DNA of 16,723 nucleotides from Flavobacteriaceae bacterium. Its GTDB lineage: Bacteria; Bacteroidota; Bacteroidia; Flavobacteriales; Flavobacteriaceae. Within the stretch, counting starts at the first letter, position 1, and every line of letters starts with the position of its first letter. The notes beneath the pieces were generated by a model. It saw nothing but the letters and a program-made list of their open reading frames with translations. It was not told where the DNA came from and searched no databases. This document shows positions 7,392-14,254 of the stretch, piece after piece. The translations under genes were made by a program, and so were the position numbers. The stretch lies in assembly GCA_002691265.1 (NCBI GenBank), contig NZHJ01000005.1, forward strand, positions 27,363 through 44,085. The letters run 5' to 3'.

Positions 7392-8768
7392 ATGAGTAAT
7401 TATGATATCATTGTACTAGGAAGTGGTCCTGGAGGCTATGTAACAGCCATTAGAGCATCTCAATTAGGATTTAAAACTGCCGTAGTAGAAAAAGAAAGTC
7501 TTGGTGGAGTTTGTCTAAATTGGGGTTGTATTCCGACTAAAGCCCTATTAAAATCAGCACAAGTATTTGAATATTTGAATCATGCTGAGGACTACGGTTT
7601 AAATGCTGACAATATTAGCCATGATTTTACGAAGGTAATCGCACGAAGCAGAAATGTTGCTTCAGGAATGAGTAAAGGGGTTAACTTTTTAATGAAAAAG
7701 AATAAAATTGATATCCTTAAAGGTTTTGGTAAGATTAAAAAAAACAAGGTTGTTTCCGTAGATGGAACTGATTATAGTGCTAAACACATAATAATAGCAA
7801 CAGGTGCCAAATCAAGAGTTCTACCCTCAATTCCACAAGACGGGAAACAAATAATTGGATATCGTGAAGCAATGACTCTTGAAAAGCAGCCAAAAAGTAT
7901 AACTATTGTAGGATCTGGAGCAATAGGAATAGAGTTTGCGTATTTTTATAATAGTATAGGAAGTGATGTTACCGTGATTGAATACATGCCAAATATTGTC
8001 CCCTTAGAAGATGTAGATGTTTCTAAAGAATTAGAAAAATCATTTAAGAAAAAAGGCATCAAAATCATGACTTCGTCCGAAGTAATTTCTGTTGAAAAGA
8101 AAAAAAATAAGGTTTTAGCATCAGTTAAATCTAATGGAAAAGAAGAAATAATTGAATCTGAAATTTTACTTTCTGCTGTTGGAATAAAATCTAATATAGA
8201 AAATATTGGTCTTGAAGATGTTGGTATTGCTATAGATAGAGATAAAATATTGGTTGATAAATGGTATAACACCAATATTCCTGGATACTATGCAATTGGT
8301 GATATTGTTGCAGGCCCAGCATTAGCACATGTAGCATCAGCGGAAGGAATATTGTGTGTTGAAAAAGTTGCAGGTCATGATGTGTCTCCTATCGATTATG
8401 GAAATATCCCTGGATGCACATATTGCAGCCCTGAAATATCTAGTGTTGGATTAACTGAAAAACAAGCTTTAGAAAAAGGATATAAAATAAAAGTAGGTAA
8501 ATTCCCATTCTCAGCCTCTGGCAAAGCCAGCGCATCAGGGTCCAAGGAGGGTTTTGTTAAGGTAATATTTGATGAAAAATATGGTGAATGGTTAGGATGT
8601 CATATGATTGGAGCTGGGGTAACAGATATGATTGCTGAAGCAGTTTTAGGTAGAAAACTTGAAACAACTGGCACTGAGGTGTTAAAGGCTATTCATCCTC
8701 ACCCAACAATGTCAGAAGCTGTTATGGAAGCTGTTGCAGCAGCATATGATGAAGTAATTCACCTCTAA
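7392..8768 (+). CDS. lpdA: Dihydrolipoyl dehydrogenase (E3)
   Basis: FAD-dependent disulfide oxidoreductase that reoxidises dihydrolipoamide in the 2-oxoacid dehydrogenase and glycine cleavage complexes, passing electrons to NAD+. The 458 residues show the FAD-binding GSGPGG (10-15), the redox-active disulfide Cys41/Cys46 in GGVCLNWGCIPTKA, and the second dinucleotide site VGSGAIGIEFAYFYNSIGS. The second FAD contact is YAIGDIVAGPALAHVASAEG, and the C-terminal dimer-interface motif HPHPTMSE supplies the base His437 with Glu442. All key residues are present. No E1 or E2 gene is nearby, so this may be the general E3 subunit. It follows msrB by 3 bases. Its stop overlaps the aroQ stop on the other strand by 4 bases. 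Confidence 0.96.
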   Translation: MSNYDIIVLGSGPGGYVTAIRASQLGFKTAVVEKESLGGVCLNWGCIPTKALLKSAQVFEYLNHAEDYGLNADNISHDFTKVIARSRNVASGMSKGVNFLMKKNKIDILKGFGKIKKNKVVSVDGTDYSAKHIIIATGAKSRVLPSIPQDGKQIIGYREAMTLEKQPKSITIVGSGAIGIEFAYFYNSIGSDVTVIEYMPNIVPLEDVDVSKELEKSFKKKGIKIMTSSEVISVEKKKNKVLASVKSNGKEEIIESEILLSAVGIKSNIENIGLEDVGIAIDRDKILVDKWYNTNIPGYYAIGDIVAGPALAHVASAEGILCVEKVAGHDVSPIDYGNIPGCTYCSPEISSVGLTEKQALEKGYKIKVGKFPFSASGKASASGSKEGFVKVIFDEKYGEWLGCHMIGAGVTDMIAEAVLGRKLETTGTEVLKAIHPHPTMSEAVMEAVAAAYDEVIHL

Positions 8769-9181
8769 AGGAAAGCTTTCAAGGCCAATTCGTAGGATTG
8801 TAGACCAAATCCACATACAATGCCTTTAACATTCTTAGATATTAATGAGTAATGTCTAAATTCCTCTCTGGAGTGTATATTAGAGATATGTACCTCAATT
8901 ACCGGGGTTTTAATTGCAGCTATGGCATCAGCAATCCCAACTGAAGTATGAGTGTATGCTGCAGCATTTAAAATTATTCCATCTAGGCTAAATCCAACTT
9001 CCTGTAATTTATCAATTATCTCCCCCTCAATATTCGATTGATAATATTCGATTTTAACCGATGAAAACTTATTTTTCAAATCATTAAAAAAGTCCTCAAA
9101 AGATTTGTTTCCGTAAATGTCGGTTTCTCTCTGACCTAAAAGATTTAAATTCGGACCATTAACAATGATAATTTTTTTCAT
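8765..9181 (-). CDS. aroQ: Type II 3-dehydroquinate dehydratase
   Basis: Third step of the shikimate pathway: 3-dehydroquinate to 3-dehydroshikimate by trans (anti) elimination, in a dodecameric cytosolic enzyme. The 138-residue length is typical. The N-terminus has the family signature INGPNLNLLGQRETDIYG-like block (here IIVNGPNLNLLGQRE, with catalytic Tyr23). The substrate-binding segment is NAAAYTHTSVGIADA (72-86), and the catalytic His98 lies in EVHISNIHSREEFRHYS. The C-terminal GFGLQSYELAL is also conserved. It is unrelated to type I AroD. The gene ends tail to tail inside the last codons of lpdA and is divergent from xerD across only 38 bases. The aroQ/xerD head-to-head pair is common in Bacteroidota. 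Confidence 0.96.
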   Translation of the reverse strand: MKKIIIVNGPNLNLLGQRETDIYGNKSFEDFFNDLKNKFSSVKIEYYQSNIEGEIIDKLQEVGFSLDGIILNAAAYTHTSVGIADAIAAIKTPVIEVHISNIHSREEFRHYSLISKNVKGIVCGFGLQSYELALKAFL

Positions 9182-9185
9182 GATT

Positions 9186-9204
9186 CAAATTTATTAAATT
9201 TATT
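9186..9204. promoter_or_regulatory. aroQ/xerD divergent promoter region with tandem AAATTTATT
   Basis: The 38-base gap between the divergent aroQ and xerD starts holds two adjacent copies of AAATTTATT (9187-9195, 9196-9204). On the minus strand 9193-9186 reads TAAATTTG, an exact match to the Bacteroidota -7 consensus TAnnTTTG. It ends 4 bases before the aroQ ATG, which would imply a leaderless or nearly leaderless aroQ mRNA. No TTG sits at the expected -33 position, so support is limited. Confidence 0.3.
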
Positions 9205-9219
9205 AGAGATTGATACATT

Positions 9220-10125
9220 ATGAAATGGATTCATGCTATTAATGATTATAAAGATTATCTCAAAATTGAAAGGGGGTTAAGTGACAACTCTATAATTAGC
9301 TATGAAAATGATTTAAAAAAACTTGAATCATTCCTGACTAATAAATCACAGTTTACTGGTCCCCTAGCCGTTAAACCAGACCAAATCAAAGAGTTTGTTT
9401 ATCATATTTCAAAAGAGGTTAAGGCCAACTCACAATCAAGGATAATTTCAGGAATCAGAAGCTTTTATGATTATTTATTATTTGAAAAATTGATTAACAA
9501 CAATCCACTTACGAATATCGAATCTCCAAAACAACAAAGGAAACTTCCTAGTACTCTTTCATTAGAAGAAATAAATCTAATGATAAAAAGCATTGACAAA
9601 ACTAAAAAGGAATCTGAGCGAAATATTGCTATTATAGAAACATTATACGGATGTGGGTTAAGAGTCAGTGAGTTGATAGAATTGAAAATTTCAGATTTGT
9701 ACTTTTCTGAGGATTTTATAAAAGTTACTGGTAAAGGAAATAAACAAAGATTAATTCCTATAAATGAAATAAATAAAAAATGTATTAACGGATATATATT
9801 AAACTCAAGATCTAAATTAAATATTAATCCAAAATACTCAGACATATTATTTTTAAATAGAAATGGAAGTAGGCTTACAAGGGCTATGATTTTTACAATA
9901 GTTAAAAACCTTTCAAAAAAATGTATGATAGGAAAATTAATATCTCCTCATACTTTTAGACATTCTTTTGCAACACACCTTTTAGAAAACGGAGCTGATC
10001 TGAAAACTATTCAACAATTGTTAGGACATGAAAGCATAACAACAACAGAGATATATATGCATCTTGATAACACTGCATTAATCAATGTTATGAAAAAATT
10101 TCACCCGAGATCTAAGTCTATTTAG
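9220..10125 (+). CDS. xerD: Tyrosine recombinase XerD-like
   Basis: Site-specific recombinase that resolves chromosome dimers at dif during division. The 301-residue protein has an N-terminal SAM-like core-binding domain (about 1-95, with [19 protein letters not shown]) and a C-terminal catalytic domain. All six active-site residues are present: Arg148 (GCGLRVSEL), Lys172 (GKGNKQR), His244 and Arg247 (PHTFRH), His270 (LLGH) and nucleophile Tyr279 (IYMH). These positions match the numbering known for E. coli XerD, which favours a housekeeping Xer protein over a phage or transposon integrase. No mobile element surrounds it. The gene is divergent from aroQ, and its stop overlaps the end of rny by 8 bases. 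Distinguishing XerD from XerC by sequence alone is less certain than the family call. Confidence 0.92.
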   Translation: MKWIHAINDYKDYLKIERGLSDNSIISYENDLKKLESFLTNKSQFTGPLAVKPDQIKEFVYHISKEVKANSQSRIISGIRSFYDYLLFEKLINNNPLTNIESPKQQRKLPSTLSLEEINLMIKSIDKTKKESERNIAIIETLYGCGLRVSELIELKISDLYFSEDFIKVTGKGNKQRLIPINEINKKCINGYILNSRSKLNINPKYSDILFLNRNGSRLTRAMIFTIVKNLSKKCMIGKLISPHTFRHSFATHLLENGADLKTIQQLLGHESITTTEIYMHLDNTALINVMKKFHPRSKSI

Positions 10126-11689
10126 CAATATTAACCGCACGAGTTTCCCTTATTACCGTAACTTTAACTTGACCTGGATATGTCATATCAGTTTGGATTT
10201 TTTGCGATATTTGAAAAGATAAATCCGATGCTTCCTCATCATTTATTTTTTCACTTTCAACCATTACTCTAAGTTCTCTTCCAGCTTGAATAGCATAAGC
10301 CTTTTCAACACCATTAAAATCAAGGGCGATATCCTCAAGATTTTTTAATCTTTCAATGTAAGAGTCAAGAACTTGTCTTCTAGCTCCCGGTCTGGCCCCT
10401 GACATTGCATCACAAACCTGAATTATGGGGGATATTAAACAGCTCATTTCAATTTCATCGTGATGGGCTCCGATTGCATTGCAAACATCAGTATGTTCAC
10501 CAAATTTTTCAGCCCATTGCATTCCCAAAATTGCATGTGGTGTCTCAATATCTTTTTCTATACTTGGAACTTTCCCTATATCATGAAGTAAACCAGCTCT
10601 TTTTGCCATTTTAGGATCAATACCCATTTCAGATGCCATAATTGCACATAATTTTGCTACTTCTTTTGAATGCTGAAGTAAATTTTGACCATATGATGAT
10701 CTATATTTCATTCTACCTACATATTTAATCAGTTCAGGATGTAAGCCGTTGATTCCTAAATCAATAACTGTTCTTTTACCTACCTCAATAATTTCCTGAT
10801 CAATTTCTTTTTTTGTTTTCTTTACAACCTCCTCAATTCTAGCAGGATGTATTCTTCCATCTTTAACTAGTTTATGTAACGATATTCTAGCTATCTCTCT
10901 TCTAATAGAATCAAAACACGAAAGTATTATGGCTTCTGGTGTATCATCAACAATTATTTCAACTCCAGTAGCTGATTCAAGAGCTCTAATATTCCTACCT
11001 TCCCTACCTATTATTCTACCTTTAATATCATCAGATTCGATATTAAAAACTGAAACAGTGTTGTCAATAGCCTCTTCTGCACCAATTCTCTGAATAGTAT
11101 TTAAAATAATTTTTTTAGCATTTTCTTTCACAGTTAGCTCAGCCTCTTCCATTTTCTCTTTTGCATAGGATAAAGCATCATTTTCAGCATCTTTTTTTAG
11201 GGATTCAAGCAAACCTTTCTTCGCTTCTTTTTCTGAAAGTCCAGAAATAACCTCTAGTTGTTTTATTTGATTCTTTCTTACTTTTTCTACCTCTTTTGCC
11301 TTCTTTTCTAATGTGTTTAGCTTTAATTCAATTTTGGCATTCTTTTTTTCTAAGTCTGAAGTTAAAGATTCTTGCTTTTTTATAATTAAATCAATTTTGG
11401 ATTCTTTTGATGAAATTTCTCTTTCAATTATTTTTATTTTATCCTCTCTGGAAAAAATAATTTTTTCATGTTCTGATTTTAACTCTAAAAATTTTTCTTT
11501 CGCCTGAAGTATTTTATTGTTTTTTATACTCTCACCTTTATCTTTTGCTGATTCAATAATTTTTTCAGCTTCTTTTTTTGCATCACTTAATAGACTTAAT
11601 GATTTATTTTTATTGATTAGACTAATTATAACAATTCCTGCAATTAAACCTATAATTCCCGCAATTATTAACCCACTTGATATTTCCAT
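10118..11689 (-). CDS. rny: Ribonuclease Y
   Basis: Membrane-anchored endoribonuclease that initiates mRNA decay. The 523 residues are ordered as in the family. An N-terminal transmembrane helix (about 5-25, [19 protein letters not shown]) is followed by a long charged coiled coil (about 30-195, rich in Lys/Glu). Next come a KH RNA-binding domain (about 210-270, with [15 protein letters not shown]) and an HD phosphohydrolase domain with the metal-binding pair His369-Asp370 in [11 protein letters not shown]. The C-terminus keeps [17 protein letters not shown]. The start is chosen because the membrane helix follows at once. Upstream lie the candidate 6S RNA and zapA. The 3' end overlaps xerD on the opposite strand by 8 bases, so the two transcripts are antisense there. 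Confidence 0.97.
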   Translation of the reverse strand: MEISSGLIIAGIIGLIAGIVIISLINKNKSLSLLSDAKKEAEKIIESAKDKGESIKNNKILQAKEKFLELKSEHEKIIFSREDKIKIIEREISSKESKIDLIIKKQESLTSDLEKKNAKIELKLNTLEKKAKEVEKVRKNQIKQLEVISGLSEKEAKKGLLESLKKDAENDALSYAKEKMEEAELTVKENAKKIILNTIQRIGAEEAIDNTVSVFNIESDDIKGRIIGREGRNIRALESATGVEIIVDDTPEAIILSCFDSIRREIARISLHKLVKDGRIHPARIEEVVKKTKKEIDQEIIEVGKRTVIDLGINGLHPELIKYVGRMKYRSSYGQNLLQHSKEVAKLCAIMASEMGIDPKMAKRAGLLHDIGKVPSIEKDIETPHAILGMQWAEKFGEHTDVCNAIGAHHDEIEMSCLISPIIQVCDAMSGARPGARRQVLDSYIERLKNLEDIALDFNGVEKAYAIQAGRELRVMVESEKINDEEASDLSFQISQKIQTDMTYPGQVKVTVIRETRAVNIAK

Positions 11690-11709
11690 TAATTTAATTT
11701 TTAAAAAAA

Positions 11710-11862
11710 ACCTACAAAAGCTTTTTTATTTAAACTCCAGTTAAACAGGATTAGGGCTACAAGACTGATCAAAAATCTGAAAAATTTCAGCACGATTTAA
11801 CAACCTAAACTCACCCTTTATAATTAATTAGCGTTGAGTTTACAAAAAAAACTAATGTAGGT
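11710..11862 (-). ncRNA. ssrS: Candidate 6S RNA (6S-Flavo-like)
   Basis: The zapA-rny gap folds on paper into the 6S layout on the minus strand. The closing stem is built from ACCUACA (11862-11856) with UGUAGGU (11716-11710), an AGU+U-run with A-run+GCU, and UAAACUC (11842-11836) with GAGUUUA (11737-11731). An asymmetric AU-rich central bulge follows. Next is a distal stem starting UUAGG/CCUAA and an apical hairpin CUGAA-AUUU-UUCAG. A run of eight U follows the closing stem, consistent with a 3' terminator. 6S RNA mimics an open promoter and binds RNA polymerase. 6S genes lie next to zapA in other bacteria, and a 6S-Flavo family is known in Flavobacteria. The inner core (11731-11842, 112 nt) may be the better boundary. 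The fold is by eye; a structured rny leader is the alternative. Confidence 0.62.
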
Positions 11863-11887
11863 AGTTTTATGATATTATTTAAAGAAC

Positions 11888-12175
11888 TTAACTCTTTTCA
11901 TTAAGAATATTTATCAGTTTAGATAATCTATCCTCCACATCATTAATAAATGTTTCTTCATTTAAAGAATTTTGTTTTTTACTTGAAGCAATTTGTAAAG
12001 CACACATAGCTAAAGCATCTTGCTTGTCCCTGACAGAATAATTCTGTTCAAACTTTTTTATCAGAGTATTTATTTGTTGGGAAGCTAATCTAAGCCCCTC
12101 TTCCTGAGAAGGATCAATTGTTAAAGGATATATTCTATTAGCAACTGATAACTTAATTTTGAGCTTATCACCCAT
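11888..12175 (-). CDS. zapA: Cell division protein ZapA
   Basis: ZapA crosslinks FtsZ filaments and stabilises the Z-ring. I chose ATG 12175, giving 95 residues beginning MGDKLKIKLSVANRIYPL. An upstream in-frame ATG at 12202 would add nine unrelated residues and overlap the preceding gene, whereas 12175 lies 2 bases after that gene's stop (TAATTATG). The N-terminal half has the ZapA beta-strand signature with I-x-V/L-x-[IVL]-x-x-[KR]-x-Y-P-[LI] spacing, followed by the helix EEGLRLASQQINTLIKKFE. The C-terminal half is a helical, coiled-coil-prone tail with DALAMCALQIAS, typical of Bacteroidota ZapA. The upstream coiled-coil gene is almost certainly co-transcribed, and the candidate 6S RNA follows. 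Confidence 0.9.
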   Translation of the reverse strand: MGDKLKIKLSVANRIYPLTIDPSQEEGLRLASQQINTLIKKFEQNYSVRDKQDALAMCALQIASSKKQNSLNEETFINDVEDRLSKLINILNEKS

Positions 12176-12177
12176 AA

Positions 12178-12468
12178 TTACTCTGATAATTGAGAAATAC
12201 ATAAGTCTATTTCTCTAATAAGCGAATTTATTTCGCTTCTTGTTTCATTAATATTATTTTCACTACCTGTAATAGTATTTGCAATTTTTAATGCCTTGAA
12301 CTTTTCTTCAAGAGATTCAAAATCTAACATTAAATCATTCCTTTCATTGATTAAGGATTTATTTTTGTCTAACAACTCATTCTTTTGCTCTCTAAGACTT
12401 AAAAGTTCATTTAAATTAGATTCAACTTTTTTCTCTAAATCAGACAGCAAATCCTTAATTTTATCCAT
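12178..12468 (-). CDS. Small coiled-coil protein upstream of zapA
   Basis: A 96-residue, highly charged protein that I do not recognise as a named family. Nearly its whole length looks like an amphipathic helix with heptad-like Leu/Ile spacing (LLSDLEKKVESNLNELLSLR, then LLDKNKSLINERNDLMLDFE). The C-terminal third has INETRSEINSLIREIDLCIS. There is no signal peptide or membrane segment, so it should be cytosolic. Its stop lies 2 bases before the zapA ATG, so translation coupling is likely. By position and shape it could be a ZapA partner comparable to proteobacterial ZapB, which is also a short coiled coil. That is analogy, not detected homology. It is divergent from the M23 peptidase across 94 bases. 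Confidence 0.82.
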   Translation of the reverse strand: MDKIKDLLSDLEKKVESNLNELLSLREQKNELLDKNKSLINERNDLMLDFESLEEKFKALKIANTITGSENNINETRSEINSLIREIDLCISQLSE

Positions 12469-12562
12469 AGTACAAATACTATATATCCAATTTAAACATT
12501 ATATTTTAAATTTTCTGAATTTTTCATTTATAACTTAACAATTATATATTATTTTAGGGTTA

Positions 12563-14254
12563 ATGAGATATTATTTATTGACAATATTTTTTCTTTATGC
12601 TTCAATAATAAATTCACAAAATTCTGGTGATTATCCTCTTGAAATTCCAATTATTCTTTCTGGCACATTTGGTGAGCTGAGACCTAATCATTTTCATGCA
12701 GGTATTGACATAAAAACCAAAGGAACAGAAGGTTTTAAGGTATATTCAATCGGAGATGGCTATGTGAGTAGAATCCAAATTACTCATGGCGGATATGGAA
12801 AAGCATTATACATCAAACATGACAATGGTCAATCCTCGGTTTATGCACACCTTCAAAAGTTTTCACCTAAAATTGAAAAAATTGTAAAAGAAATTCAATA
12901 CTCTAAAGAATCATACACCTTTAGGACTTACCCCTCAAAAGATGAAATTAGAATTTCTGAAAAAGAGTTAATCGGTTTTAGCGGAAACACAGGGAGAAGT
13001 TTTGGACCGCATTTACACTATGAACTTAGAGATGAATTGGATCGTCCAATAAATCCCATGGCATTTAAAAATTATTCGGTTAGGGATACCATACCACCTG
13101 TTGTTTTAGGTCTTTACTATAAATTAATTCCTGAAAACTCAATAAGTGGTTCAAATTCAAGTTTCAATGAACTAAAATTGAAAAAAATTTCAAATAATTT
13201 ATTTATTTCAGATACATTAAAAACAAGTGGACCTGTTGGATTTGGTATTAATTCATTCGACCGGATGAATAATACATGGAATAAAATGGGTTTATCTAAC
13301 ATTAAAACAAATATTGATGGTGATGAAATTTTTGATATGGACCTAAATTCATTTTCGTACGATCAATGGAGACATATAAATACATTTATTGATTATCCTT
13401 CCTATAAGAATAAAAAAATAAAAATTCAAAAATTATATATTGAAGAGTTTAATCCACTTGATATGTATAAAAGATCGCTTGGCGATGGTGTTGTTAAATT
13501 AAATGAAAGTAATAATACTTATATGTACAGTGTAAAATTATTTGATTTTAACAAAAACCAATCTGAAATTTTAGTACCAATTCAATGGGTAAAACAAAAT
13601 GATTTATCTACTAGAAAATTAGATTTTGAAAATATGTTCAAAGTAAATAAAGATAGTACATATAATTTTAAATTCCCCGGGGCTAAAGTTTCAATCGAAA
13701 AAAACTCATTTTATACAGATAAAATAATTCAGATTTTTGAAGAAAATAACTTGCTTCGTGTTGATAAAGACTCAATACCCCTACTGAAAAGAATAACAAT
13801 TAAAATGGATGTCAGTCGTTATAATGATTCGATAAGAAATAGAACGTACATAGGCAGAATCGATGAAAATAAAAAATCATCATTCGTTTCAAGTAAAAAG
13901 GAAGAAAATTATGTTATTGCAAAAGTTAATAACCTTGGTGATTTTGTGATTAAGATTGATTCAATCAAACCCAATATAAGTGTAATTGATATTTCGGACA
14001 ATCAATGGATCTCAAACAGAAAAAATTTAACCATAAAAATAAGTGACAATGAATCAGGAGTTAATAATTACAGAGGCACTATTAATGATAAATGGATTCT
14101 ATTGGAATATAATCCTATGAAAGGAATTTTATCATATGATTTTAATGATAACATTAACAGAGATGACGCAAAAAACGTTTTAGAAATCAAAATAGAAGAT
14201 AATGTTGGAAATGAAAAAAAATTAATAAAAACATTTTACAGAAAGATCAAATAA
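12563..14254 (+). CDS. M23 family (LytM-type) metallopeptidase, exported
   Basis: Likely zinc endopeptidase acting on peptidoglycan cross-bridges in the periplasm. Residues 1-18 form a signal peptide (cleavage IINS|Q). The LytM domain spans about 25-165 and keeps the zinc ligands His45 and Asp49 (HFHAGID) and His152 of the HLH motif (150-152). It also has His96 in VYAHL and GFSGNTGRSFGPHLHYEL. It should therefore be active, unlike the degenerate EnvC-type activators. About 30 extra residues sit between YAHL and the last block. Residues 170-563 are a long accessory region of unknown function. Its end (about 470-563) resembles an Ig-like fold (IKISDNESGV, IEDNVGNEKK). The stop overlaps the start of the TonB receptor by one base. 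Divergent from the zapA operon, it may serve division or envelope remodelling. Confidence 0.92.
   Translation: MRYYLLTIFFLYASIINSQNSGDYPLEIPIILSGTFGELRPNHFHAGIDIKTKGTEGFKVYSIGDGYVSRIQITHGGYGKALYIKHDNGQSSVYAHLQKFSPKIEKIVKEIQYSKESYTFRTYPSKDEIRISEKELIGFSGNTGRSFGPHLHYELRDELDRPINPMAFKNYSVRDTIPPVVLGLYYKLIPENSISGSNSSFNELKLKKISNNLFISDTLKTSGPVGFGINSFDRMNNTWNKMGLSNIKTNIDGDEIFDMDLNSFSYDQWRHINTFIDYPSYKNKKIKIQKLYIEEFNPLDMYKRSLGDGVVKLNESNNTYMYSVKLFDFNKNQSEILVPIQWVKQNDLSTRKLDFENMFKVNKDSTYNFKFPGAKVSIEKNSFYTDKIIQIFEENNLLRVDKDSIPLLKRITIKMDVSRYNDSIRNRTYIGRIDENKKSSFVSSKKEENYVIAKVNNLGDFVIKIDSIKPNISVIDISDNQWISNRKNLTIKISDNESGVNNYRGTINDKWILLEYNPMKGILSYDFNDNINRDDAKNVLEIKIEDNVGNEKKLIKTFYRKIK

Noticed and set aside
7946..8275. 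Minus-strand open frame of 109 codons inside lpdA
   Set aside because: It is opposite a well-conserved NAD-binding region. The Ser/Ile-rich translation is typical of a shadow frame.
8518..8530. CTGGC-AAA-GCCAG hairpin
   Set aside because: It lies within conserved lpdA coding sequence (SGKASASG), has no T-run and is probably coincidental.
9220..10125. Tyrosine recombinase as an integrase of a mobile element
   Set aside because: Active-site positions match housekeeping XerD, the neighbours are core genes, and no attachment repeats or cargo are visible.
10405..10614. Plus-strand open frame of 69 codons inside rny
   Set aside because: It is antisense to the conserved HD domain of RNase Y and has no recognisable protein features.
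11313..11744. Two plus-strand open frames opposite the rny coiled coil and the 6S region
   Set aside because: The Phe/Ser/Leu-rich translations are the reverse complement of Lys/Glu-rich coiled-coil codons.
12176..12202. Upstream ATG (12202) extending zapA by nine residues
   Set aside because: It would overlap the coiled-coil gene, and the extra residues do not fit ZapA. ATG 12175 sits just after that gene's stop and begins the conserved part.
12469..12562. Specific promoter boxes in the divergent zapA-operon/M23 gap
   Set aside because: TATTTG-like and TTG-like strings occur, but none has the right spacing. The region must hold promoters, but I cannot place them.
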